A DNA stretch of 7,697 bases from NCBI GenBank assembly GCA_012511135.1, contig JAAZGQ010000262.1, positions 1 to 7,697 on the forward strand, in the 5' to 3' direction. The notes beneath the pieces are model-generated. The model was not told the DNA's origin and did no database searches. It worked only from the letters and a program-made list of their open reading frames with translations. The DNA comes from Bacteroidales bacterium. GTDB taxonomy: Bacteria > Bacteroidota > Bacteroidia > Bacteroidales > UBA1402. The translations under genes and the position numbers were made by a program. This document shows, piece by piece, positions 1 through 6,901 of the stretch; position 1 is the stretch's first letter, and each line of letters begins with the position of its first letter.

Positions 1-717
1 CAGAATAGTTGTTTGTCCAACCAGCTAACCGAAATATTTGTAGGAGAAAAGGCAAGACTGGAGTATTATGAGCTGGAAATGACGCATTCGCAAAATGCCA
101 GGATATGCAACACTTTTATAGACCAGCAAGCCTCTTCCACTGTTTTTGTTAATGGAATTACACTGAACAATGGCGTAACTCGCAATAATCTAACATTGAG
201 AATGCTTGGAGAAAAGGCAGAATCCAAGTCCTCAGGATTTAGTCTGCTGGATCAGAAACAAGTTTCTGATTATCATATCGCCGTTGAACATCTGGTATCG
301 GAATGCAACAGTCAGCAATTGTATAAATATATTCTGGACGATGAGTCCAGAGGGGTGTTTGCAGGTAAAGTGCTGGTGCACCCGGATGCGCAAAAGACTA
401 ATGCTTATCAGTCGAACGCCAATCTCTGCAATTCGGACAAAGCCAGAATGAACGCACAGCCTCAGCTGGAGATTTATGCGGATGACGTAAAATGCAGCCA
501 CGGCTCGGCCACCGGCCAAATTGACGAAAACGCTTTGTTTTATATGCGCTCAAGAGGACTTTCGGAACAGGAAGCCCGGATGATGCTGAAATTTGCCTTT
601 GTGGCAGATGTAATCGAGGGGATTCAATTAATTCCCCTGAAGAACAGGATACACAATCTGGTAGGAAAGCGTTTTCGCAAACAGATGAGCGCTTGTGCCG
701 GCTGCGACATTTGTTGA
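1..717 (+). CDS. sufD: Fe-S cluster assembly protein SufD, 3' part (5' end outside window)
   Basis: SufD is a subunit of the cytoplasmic SufBCD scaffold on which Fe-S clusters are built; it pairs with SufB and the ATPase SufC. The frame is open from base 1 and gives 238 residues, roughly the C-terminal half of a family usually near 430-450 residues, so the gene runs in from upstream and the TTG at 13 is not a start. Visible are the beta-helix core (YELEMTHSQNARICNTF near the left end, later SRGVFAGKVLVHPDAQKT) and the signature DDVKCSHGSATG, whose His (499-501) matches the conserved SufD histidine implicated in cluster assembly. The C-terminal helical part (RGLSEQEARMMLKFAF) follows. The protein ends in a cysteine-rich CAGCDIC tail. 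sufS starts 16 bp downstream, as expected in a suf operon. Identity is secure from the motifs and neighbours. Confidence 0.95.
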   Translation, partial: QNSCLSNQLTEIFVGEKARLEYYELEMTHSQNARICNTFIDQQASSTVFVNGITLNNGVTRNNLTLRMLGEKAESKSSGFSLLDQKQVSDYHIAVEHLVSECNSQQLYKYILDDESRGVFAGKVLVHPDAQKTNAYQSNANLCNSDKARMNAQPQLEIYADDVKCSHGSATGQIDENALFYMRSRGLSEQEARMMLKFAFVADVIEGIQLIPLKNRIHNLVGKRFRKQMSACAGCDIC

Positions 718-733
718 AAAAAATACTAAGGCC

Positions 734-1960
734 ATGGAATCGAAATTTGATGTAGCTTCCGTTAGAAAGCAATTTCCCATATTGGAACAAAAAGTGTACG
801 GACAGCCTTTGGTATATCTTGATAACGCAGCCACAACTCAAAAGCCACGCTCTGTGGTCAAAAGAATAGAAGATGCTTATTTTGGTCAAAACGCCAATGT
901 TCACCGGGCAGTTCATTTATTGAGTCAGCAGGCAACCGAAGCGCACGAAGCAGCAAGAGTGGAGGTTCAGCATTTCATCAACGCCGCTGAATCTGATGAA
1001 ATAATTTTTACCAGAGGAACCACAGAGTCTATTAATCTGGTGGCCTTTTCTTTTGGCGAAGCTTTTTGCCGGGAGGGGGATGAGATTTTGATTTCAAGCA
1101 TGGAGCATCATTCCAACATCGTTCCCTGGCAAATGTTGTGCGAGCGTAAGAAAATGCACCTAAAAGTGATTCCTATCGACGATAATGGCTGTTTATTGTT
1201 CGATGAATACGCTAAATTATTGAGTCCAAAAGTGAAATTACTTGCCATCACGCATGTTTCTAATGTGCTGGGAGTCGAAAATCCCCTAAGGCAAATGATA
1301 GAATTAGCACATAGTCAAGGCATTCCGGTTTTGGTTGACGGAGCGCAGGCTGTCGCTCATATGTCGGTGGATGTTCAAGCTCTGGATGCTGATTTTTATG
1401 CTTTCTCATCACATAAAATTTTTGGGCCAACCGGAGTCGGCGTTTTATACGCAAAACGCAACTTGCTGGAGCAAATGCCTCCTTACCAGGGAGGAGGTGA
1501 AATGATAGATCAAGTGCATTTTGAAAAGACTACTTACAATAAGATTCCTTTCAAATTCGAAGCCGGAACACCTGATTTTATTGGTACGGCAGCCTTGGCT
1601 GAGGCCTTGCGTTTTGTTGAAGAAATTGGTCTGGACAAGATTGCCGAACACGAAAAACAACTTTTGGACTACGCTCTGGAGAAACTCAACCAGGTAAAGG
1701 GTTTTCAGCTGATAGGAAAGATCCCTGAGAGGCACGCTATCGTACCCTTTTTGTTGAAGGGTATACATTCTTACGATGTGGGCTTACTCCTGGACAAGCT
1801 CGGAATTGCAGTCAGAACGGGATCACATTGTGCCCAGCCGCTATTGGAACGTTTGGGTATGGATACTTGTGTGCGGGCTTCCTTTGCTTTTTACAACACA
1901 ACAGAAGATATTGATCGCTTGCAGGCAGCTTTGAACCGAATTGGGAATATGTTTAATTGA
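734..1960 (+). CDS. sufS: Cysteine desulfurase SufS (group II, PLP-dependent)
   Basis: SufS removes sulfur from L-cysteine as a persulfide, giving alanine, and supplies it to the SufBCD scaffold through SufE. The 408-residue length is typical of the family. PLP-site landmarks are present: TRGTTESINLVA, the EHHSN motif (His125/His126), DGAQ (Asp202 to Gln205), and SSHKIFGPTG with the Schiff-base lysine at residue 228 (codon 1415-1417). RTGSHCAQP carries the catalytic Cys366 (codon 1829-1831), and the short loop around it marks group II (SufS/CsdA) rather than IscS/NifS. I chose the ATG at 734 because it gives the normal family N-terminus (FDVASVRKQFPILEQKVYG). An in-frame GTG at 695 would add 13 unlikely residues and overlap sufD. 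A weak AAGG lies just upstream. It sits 16 bp after sufD and 6 bp before sufE, so one transcript is likely. No defect is seen. Confidence 0.97.
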   Translation: MESKFDVASVRKQFPILEQKVYGQPLVYLDNAATTQKPRSVVKRIEDAYFGQNANVHRAVHLLSQQATEAHEAARVEVQHFINAAESDEIIFTRGTTESINLVAFSFGEAFCREGDEILISSMEHHSNIVPWQMLCERKKMHLKVIPIDDNGCLLFDEYAKLLSPKVKLLAITHVSNVLGVENPLRQMIELAHSQGIPVLVDGAQAVAHMSVDVQALDADFYAFSSHKIFGPTGVGVLYAKRNLLEQMPPYQGGGEMIDQVHFEKTTYNKIPFKFEAGTPDFIGTAALAEALRFVEEIGLDKIAEHEKQLLDYALEKLNQVKGFQLIGKIPERHAIVPFLLKGIHSYDVGLLLDKLGIAVRTGSHCAQPLLERLGMDTCVRASFAFYNTTEDIDRLQAALNRIGNMFN

Positions 1961-1966
1961 ACCGAA

Positions 1967-2383
1967 ATGAATATAGACGAAATTCAGGAAAATATAATTC
2001 AGTCGTTTGATGAAATCGAAGACTGGATGGACAAATATCAATTGTTGATCGACATGGGCAACTCTTTGAGCCCCCTGGATGAACAATACAAAAAACCACA
2101 ACATCTGATAGAAGGATGTCAAAGCCGGGTATGGATACACGCCAGCTACAAGGAAGGCAAAGTGTATTTTGAAGCCGAAAGCGATACGGTTATTGTGAAA
2201 GGTCTGGTTTATTTGTTGCTAAAGATTTTTTCGGGTCGAACTCCGGATGAAATACTAAAGGCAGATTTGTATTTTATTGAGCGGATAGGGCTAAAGGAAC
2301 ATTTATCGCCAACCAGAGCCAATGGATTCACGGCAATGCTTAAGCAAATGCGAAATTATGCTTTGGCTTTTAAATTGTCCTGA
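1967..2383 (+). CDS. sufE: Cysteine desulfuration (sulfur acceptor) protein SufE
   Basis: SufE accepts persulfide sulfur from the SufS active-site cysteine, stimulates the desulfurase and hands sulfur to SufB. The protein has 138 residues, the usual SufE size. The acceptor cysteine is Cys51 in LIEGCQSRVW, the same number as in the E. coli protein. Also typical are LIDMGNSLSPLDEQYK before it and the C-terminal stretch GLVYLLLKIFSGRTPDEI followed by LSPTRANGF. It starts 6 bp after sufS and appears to be the last gene of the operon. Its last 28 bp overlap the 3' end of the convergent regulator gene, and a perfect inverted repeat begins 3 bp after its stop. Family and role are secure. Direct partnership with the neighbouring SufS is inferred from the operon and from known SufS-SufE biology. 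Confidence 0.96.
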   Translation: MNIDEIQENIIQSFDEIEDWMDKYQLLIDMGNSLSPLDEQYKKPQHLIEGCQSRVWIHASYKEGKVYFEAESDTVIVKGLVYLLLKIFSGRTPDEILKADLYFIERIGLKEHLSPTRANGFTAMLKQMRNYALAFKLS

Positions 2384-3531
2384 GGTTTGCCAATTTTGGC
2401 AAGCAGGCCTTTTCTCCATTCTGAATAAGCAATTCCATAGCTGGTATTAACGGTTCTTTTCATAGAGTCTACAGAGCCGAAACCACAAAGTTCTGCCAGG
2501 GTATTGTTATTGTATTGCGGGTACTCAGTGATAGTTCTTTCCAACTCTTCGAGCCTGTAGTGGTTCACAAAACTGCAAAAGTTTTGATTGAAACGGGTAT
2601 TTATGAAGTTTGAAACGTAGGTGCGGTTGGTTCCTGCTATTTGAGCCACGTCTCTTATGGTCAGCTTACTGTTCAGGTAAATTTTATCATTCACAAACAA
2701 ATGCAGTATTTTTTTGGGGACCTCTGCTTTGAAGTATTCAATTTCCTGATCTGTGGCTAAGGCTTCAGTTTGTTCCTTTGTGCTATCGGTTTCGTAAGTA
2801 GGATTAACCACTTTCTGAACATTGCCAAGCAATCCGATTACAAAGAGCAGGGAGGAAAAAACCAGTGAAGCAATGGCTAAGGCTACGGGCTCGGCAAAAA
2901 AGAAATCACGTCCCAGCATTCCCAGAACAAATGAGGAAATACCTATGAGAATAATGCATAGATTGAGCAGTTCTGCCTTATATATTCTGCTGTCTTCTAT
3001 GTCGGAATAATATTGGCCGGCGCTGTATTTATATTTTTTCAGCAAAATGGTATTGCCTGTAACACAAAGTATTACCTGTATTAAAAAAAGAAGCTTCATA
3101 CCGGTCAGAACAATTTTAAGGAAATTCCACGGGCTGTTTTCGTAGTCGGTTATCAGGGTTTGATAATTCTCTTGAGGGCTAATTAAAATACCAATCAAAT
3201 AGACAGAAAAAAACAAGCTCGGCAAGGCAAGGTATTTGAAATGTTTTGTAAGCTTAAATGATTCATCCACCGTCAGGAGCCTGACATAAATGTAAAAAAG
3301 AGGATACACCAGTAGCGATGCATATTGGTATAAGGGATCAATGTAAAGGTAGATTTCGGCGAAAGGATAGAAAAACAGAAAGTGAGAAAAATAAAGAATA
3401 AAGGCAAAAAGCATAAACTTTCCCAGAAACAATCTTGCGCGGTCGTTATTATGCCTGTTTTCCATATTTAGCACAATAGTCCAAAACAAGGTAACATAAA
3501 CGGGGGTTAGCAATAAAACTATTTTAAACAT
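2356..3531 (-). CDS. Membrane-anchored AraC-family regulator (7 TM + C-terminal HTH)
   Basis: Counted from a possible ATG at 3570, the reading has 404 residues. Seven hydrophobic segments lie near residues 15-36, 46-72, 80-101, 111-131, 150-177, 200-220 and 225-250. A polar linker follows, then a C-terminal AraC-type domain. The first helix-turn-helix is clear (LTIRDVAQIAGTNRTYVSNF, 303-322). The second (TLAELCGFGSVDSMKRTV, about 357-374) is diverged but ends with the expected YGIAYSEWRK. This is a known Bacteroidota architecture, presumably a one-component regulator sensing in or across the inner membrane; the signal is unknown. I prefer the ATG at 3531 (391 residues) because the first helix starts right after it, and because the extra 13 codons overlap a dyad and lie almost on a possible promoter. 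The gene converges on sufE (28-bp overlap) and diverges from a secreted-protein gene, its most likely target by position. Confidence 0.9.
   Translation of the reverse strand: MFKIVLLLTPVYVTLFWTIVLNMENRHNNDRARLFLGKFMLFAFILYFSHFLFFYPFAEIYLYIDPLYQYASLLVYPLFYIYVRLLTVDESFKLTKHFKYLALPSLFFSVYLIGILISPQENYQTLITDYENSPWNFLKIVLTGMKLLFLIQVILCVTGNTILLKKYKYSAGQYYSDIEDSRIYKAELLNLCIILIGISSFVLGMLGRDFFFAEPVALAIASLVFSSLLFVIGLLGNVQKVVNPTYETDSTKEQTEALATDQEIEYFKAEVPKKILHLFVNDKIYLNSKLTIRDVAQIAGTNRTYVSNFINTRFNQNFCSFVNHYRLEELERTITEYPQYNNNTLAELCGFGSVDSMKRTVNTSYGIAYSEWRKGLLAKIGKPQDNLKAKA
2387..2402. terminator. Possible bidirectional terminator: perfect 16-bp inverted repeat after sufE
   Basis: TTGCCAATTTTGGCAA reads the same on both strands. 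In + strand RNA the stem can extend outward by a U-G and a G-C pair, giving about 8 pairs around an AUUU loop, with a UUUU run a few bases further on (2410-2413). On the - strand the hairpin is followed by AATTTAAAA rather than a clean T run. It starts 3 bp after the sufE stop and lies inside the last codons of the convergent regulator gene. Position favours a terminator for sufE and perhaps for both genes, but the spacing to the U run is not ideal. Confidence 0.45.
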
Positions 3532-3543
3532 AGAATCTGTTTT

Positions 3544-3570
3544 ATGCCCAAAAATAGGCATTTTGAGCAT
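3544..3570. repeat. Imperfect dyad (possible operator or leader hairpin) at regulator 5' end
   Basis: ATGCCCAAAA (3544-3553) and TTTTGAGCAT (3561-3570) are inverted copies matching at 9 of 10 positions, separated by 7 bp, so the half-site centres are 17 bp apart. A nested 5-bp pair (ATGCC at 3544, GGCAT ending 3561) shares the left arm. The dyad adjoins the possible leftward promoter element at 3572-3579 and sits directly upstream of the preferred regulator start at 3531. It could be an autoregulatory binding site, an mRNA hairpin, or a chance effect of AT-rich sequence. Confidence 0.4.
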
Positions 3571-3571
3571 A

Positions 3572-3579
3572 AAAATGTA
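3572..3579 (-). promoter_or_regulatory. Weak possible promoter -7 element for the regulator
   Basis: On the - strand this reads TACATTTT, one base off the Bacteroidota -7 consensus TAnnTTTG. Transcription would begin near 3565, which suits translation from 3531 but leaves almost no leader for a start at 3570. No TTTG -33 element is seen at the right distance, so support is slight. Confidence 0.25.
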
Positions 3580-3603
3580 TCTTTTACGGCATTAATTTTA
3601 CCT

Positions 3604-3640
3604 TTTGCTTTATCAGAGAGGGTCACAATACATATATTTG
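3604..3640 (+). promoter_or_regulatory. Probable Bacteroidota-type promoter for the secreted-protein gene
   Basis: TATATTTG at 3633-3640 fits the TAnnTTTG -7 consensus exactly. The nearest upstream TTTG is at 3604-3607, leaving a 25-bp spacer, somewhat longer than usual, so the -33 part is doubtful. Transcription would start near 3647, giving a leader of about 60 bases that contains an A9 run (3648-3656). The position between divergent genes supports it. Confidence 0.5.
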
Positions 3641-3707
3641 TTTGTTTAAAAAAAAAGAGTCCCCCTAAAAGACTAATCCTATTTATCCACATTAAAACCA
3701 AGGACTT

Positions 3708-5885
3708 ATGAAAAATAAAGTACAGTTGTTGCTGTTAACAATGTTTTTTGCAGTTAGCTGCCCGTTTTATGCAGCTCAATATAACGAAGGTAGCAAAGTC
3801 CCATCGACCAATAGCAATGATTTGTTGAGCTATGGTATGTTTAGTCCTGAAAATTCCGAGGATGTTTTTTTTCAGTTAATGCAAAAATACAGTTTAGACC
3901 CGGAAGCAAGTGAGCCGATTTATCTGAATTTATACAATCCGGATCTTAGCCTGATTAAAAGTATGGAACTGTCACTGCCTGCTCCAAATTCACAATTAAA
4001 TTATTGGGCAGGAGGATTAAATCTGGTCAATAGTATGGAGCAGGACACTTTGAAACAATATCTGGTGTACAAATATTCTTCGTACGACAGCGCTTTTGTT
4101 TCTCAATTTACCGACGAAGACTGGAGTGTTTTTATTGGAGTGCTCGATGAAAACGGTGATTCATTATTTACTGTTTTGAGTAATTATCATGGATTTGAAA
4201 CATTCGAAGCAGAGGGTAAGGCCAAATTGGCCGTAAATACGCTATGGTCAAAAGACACCACTTATTACGAAGGCGGAGGCTGGTATACTACTTATGTATA
4301 TACCGGGCAGGTATACGATTTATCCAGTGGAAGCCTCGAATTGCAAATGCCGCATGGAATAATGTATGAAGGCATCACCTTCGACCAAGGACACAGACGC
4401 ATACTGGGCAGAAACAACAATATTGCAGCTGCCTACGAAGATATCTATAAGGATCATGATCTTGTCTTATACAATCTGGACGGTTCTTTCTATAAAACGG
4501 CGGTTGACAGCCTGACAGATTATAGAACCGGTGAATTCTACTATTTATCATCGGTCGAAAAATATTGCATGAAAGAGAAATACGGCAACACCATATATTC
4601 ACTGCCTGATTACGAAGAATTGGCTAAGGGGGGTATTTTTTACGACAGCCAGGGTTTGGCTAAACTTGTAGATTACAACGATACCACTGTCAGTATTTAT
4701 AACGAAGATCTAAGCTTGCACAAAAGCCTGACATTCGAACAGGATAATATGCACAGTGTAGTCTGGGTAAACATGCACGACATTGTAAGCGACGACAAAA
4801 TTGAAATTGTGCGCGAATGTCCCAACGGCGGTCTGCAGATTTTCACCGAAGACGGCGATACTATTATAGACAACTGGGATTTAAAACTGGTAGATGATTC
4901 TGATTTTTCCGGAGGCAAAGTGGTGTTGCGCTACCCGGAAGAAACTTATGGTCGGCTCATTACGACCAATATGAATGATTTCGATTATTTCTCGAGTTGT
5001 TATAAAGTTGGTAATCTGCCTGTAATTGCTCAAATGGCTGATGCCCCCGGAGCCGATAATATTGAATTATTGGGTTTGGGCGATGAGGGATTTGTTGTGC
5101 TGGATACACTTGAATTGATTGAAGGCCAGGGGGCGTTTGTGGTCGGAGAAGGCGAATATGCCCTACGCAGTCAGGGCAAAGCACAATCGGAAACTCTCCA
5201 CAGCTTAAATACTTATTTTCCCGGTGAGTTACTTTGGGAGAATGCCGGAATAGTGTCGTTTACTACAGACGAGACAGATCCCTTAATTATAAGCATTCAG
5301 ACTGTTGATTTGACGGCAAGTCCAGGTGCCGGCGGGCAAATAAGTGGAACAATCCGCCTGCTCGATGATGAAGCTGTTTTACGCAGCACAGCATTACCGG
5401 CCTATGATTTGTACTTAGTAGTATCCTCCGATCACACTCAGGTAAAATCCTTTACTACCAGTGATGAGCAGGGAGTTTATCTATTTGATCAGCTGCCTGC
5501 GGGATCCTATGATGTATTACTTAATATTGAGGGCAAATCCATGACATCGGTAAATACCGTGGTATTGTCATCTGATGCCAGCATTATTGAAAACGTAGAT
5601 TACGAAATTACCGAAGAAGGCATTGTGGCTGCGATGCAAAACAGTATAGAAAAGCCCCGCCAAAAAGCCCCGGGCAGTTATTTAATTCATCAGGGCAACA
5701 CCCTGTTGATAAGCGGTATGGAAGGAACAATTCAAGTAAGAATTATCGACTTGAGCGGCAGGGTGTTGCTCAATACCCAAACAAACCGTGCTCAGGTGGA
5801 TGTCACCGGACTTCAAAATGGCATTTATCTGCTTGAACTGCAAGCGGGAGAGCAAAAACAAGTACTCAAATTCAGAAAACAATAA
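3708..5885 (+). CDS. T9SS-secreted beta-rich protein of unknown function
   Basis: A 725-residue exported protein. It begins with a signal sequence (KNK, a hydrophobic run, then AVSCPFYAAQ). A long region without a domain I recognise covers about residues 30-530. In it a short motif recurs: LYNPDLSLIKS (75-85), LYNLDGSFYKT (254-264) and IYNEDLSLHKS (330-340), suggesting beta repeats, possibly propeller-like. Residues about 541-630 (GQISGTI, then TTSDEQGVYLFDQLPAGSYDV) look like a carboxypeptidase-regulatory/SdrD-B-type beta sandwich. Residues about 656-725 form a type A T9SS sorting domain (VRIIDLSGRVLLNTQ, then LQNGIYLLELQAG and the closing KFRK). Family knowledge says such proteins cross the outer membrane through T9SS and are released or anchored on the cell surface after removal of the C-terminal domain. 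AAGGA sits 3 bases before the ATG. No catalytic motif is evident; binding or adhesion is only a guess. It probably shares a transcript with the next gene 59 bp away. Confidence 0.92.
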   Translation: MKNKVQLLLLTMFFAVSCPFYAAQYNEGSKVPSTNSNDLLSYGMFSPENSEDVFFQLMQKYSLDPEASEPIYLNLYNPDLSLIKSMELSLPAPNSQLNYWAGGLNLVNSMEQDTLKQYLVYKYSSYDSAFVSQFTDEDWSVFIGVLDENGDSLFTVLSNYHGFETFEAEGKAKLAVNTLWSKDTTYYEGGGWYTTYVYTGQVYDLSSGSLELQMPHGIMYEGITFDQGHRRILGRNNNIAAAYEDIYKDHDLVLYNLDGSFYKTAVDSLTDYRTGEFYYLSSVEKYCMKEKYGNTIYSLPDYEELAKGGIFYDSQGLAKLVDYNDTTVSIYNEDLSLHKSLTFEQDNMHSVVWVNMHDIVSDDKIEIVRECPNGGLQIFTEDGDTIIDNWDLKLVDDSDFSGGKVVLRYPEETYGRLITTNMNDFDYFSSCYKVGNLPVIAQMADAPGADNIELLGLGDEGFVVLDTLELIEGQGAFVVGEGEYALRSQGKAQSETLHSLNTYFPGELLWENAGIVSFTTDETDPLIISIQTVDLTASPGAGGQISGTIRLLDDEAVLRSTALPAYDLYLVVSSDHTQVKSFTTSDEQGVYLFDQLPAGSYDVLLNIEGKSMTSVNTVVLSSDASIIENVDYEITEEGIVAAMQNSIEKPRQKAPGSYLIHQGNTLLISGMEGTIQVRIIDLSGRVLLNTQTNRAQVDVTGLQNGIYLLELQAGEQKQVLKFRKQ

Positions 5886-5944
5886 TTATAAACACATCAC
5901 GTGAATTCTAAACTTAGTAATCAATTGCAATTAAATTTTTAGTC

Positions 5945-6901
5945 ATGAAAAAAGGTATTTTATTTATAGCATTAGGCTTATTTGCCTATACGATGGTATC
6001 TTGTGATCCTGGCGATGGTCCCGGAGGAGGAGAGCAGGAAACGAGCAAAAACTATTGGGAGCGTTCAGCTTTGACACATTTTCAGTTGAGAGGGCCTGTG
6101 AAAACAATCAAAGAGTTTTATACAGACACCACGTACAAAATGACCACTTTCGATGAAATCGGAAGAATTGTAAGCGATGAATACGTAGGTCCGTACGAAA
6201 ATTCTTCGGTTAGTTATGTATATAATGCTTTGGGACAATTGGTAAGTATGGGTACCACCACATACGAATACGCCAATCACGGCAGGTATGTTCCAAGGGG
6301 GCGTTTCCATATGAATACTGCCGGATTGACTCCCAACCTTTCTTTAGTAAGTAATGAAGGAGGCCATACAAATTATACGTTTGTGGTAGATACTTTATTT
6401 ATTATTTCTACAAGCCAATACGAGGAAGAGGTCTATGTGGATACTGCAAAATTTACTTATTCCGGAAAATATCCTGTGTCTTTTAGAACAGAAAATGTGT
6501 CTCCTACCACAGGCAATATCTGGGGGGAATTTATAGATATTACCTATCAGGAGAACGGAATGTTTGACGAATATTCCGAAGGCAACTTTGGAACCGGTGA
6601 AAATGCCCACACGAGCACCAGAACTACTAAATATTTGGTTGATGAGGAATTTATGCTGGTTGATTCCAAGGTGTACGTTGATAATTATTATGGCTACGAA
6701 CCAGCGACTTATACTCAACAATACACATACAATCAGCAAAAAGACATTTTAACAATAACCGAAGGAGAGTACATTGAAGAATATTCCAATTACGTTTACG
6801 ATGCTCATAATAACTGGACCAGCCGCAATTACAGGTACAAAAACGGAGAAACCTGGTCGGATTTGTCTGAAGAACGTAGGGAAATTACCTATTGGGAATA
6901 A
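5945..6901 (+). CDS. Lipoprotein with RHS/YD-like motifs, function unknown
   Basis: A 318-residue protein with a lipoprotein signal peptide: KKG, a hydrophobic stretch, then MVSC with Cys20 as the lipidated residue. A flexible Gly/Pro/acidic linker (DPGDGPGGGE) follows. The body starts with LRGPVKTIKEFY (from about 48) and carries YD-like motifs: FDEIGRI (69-75), YNALGQL (93-99) and YVYDAHNNWTSRNYRY (283-298). This pattern, ending in an RREITYWE strand, matches Bacteroidota lipoproteins with RHS/YD-like beta repeats, most of which are uncharacterised. It should sit in the outer membrane; surface display is possible but the strongly acidic export signal known from some relatives is not obvious. 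It lies 59 bp after the T9SS cargo gene with no terminator seen between, so co-expression is likely. Its last 17 bp overlap the convergent MATE gene. No toxin domain or true RHS core is present. Confidence 0.9.
   Translation: MKKGILFIALGLFAYTMVSCDPGDGPGGGEQETSKNYWERSALTHFQLRGPVKTIKEFYTDTTYKMTTFDEIGRIVSDEYVGPYENSSVSYVYNALGQLVSMGTTTYEYANHGRYVPRGRFHMNTAGLTPNLSLVSNEGGHTNYTFVVDTLFIISTSQYEEEVYVDTAKFTYSGKYPVSFRTENVSPTTGNIWGEFIDITYQENGMFDEYSEGNFGTGENAHTSTRTTKYLVDEEFMLVDSKVYVDNYYGYEPATYTQQYTYNQQKDILTITEGEYIEEYSNYVYDAHNNWTSRNYRYKNGETWSDLSEERREITYWE

Noticed and set aside
13..15. TTG as the start of the first gene
   Set aside because: The frame is open to base 1 and the protein lacks the N-terminal half of SufD, so the gene begins outside the window.
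695..733. In-frame GTG start for sufS inside sufD
   Set aside because: It would add 13 residues with no counterpart in the family and overlap sufD; the ATG at 734 gives the standard N-terminus.
398..916. Long open frame on the - strand across sufD and sufS
   Set aside because: It lies opposite two genes with clear family motifs, and its own translation resembles no known protein.
3657..3676. AGTC/GACT hairpin in the leader of the T9SS cargo gene as a riboswitch or attenuator
   Set aside because: The stem is only 4 bp, there is no conserved aptamer pattern, and this is expected by chance.
5923..5932. Palindrome AATTGCAATT between the cargo and lipoprotein genes
   Set aside because: Short and AT-rich, with no promoter element beside it at a useful distance; not enough to call an operator.
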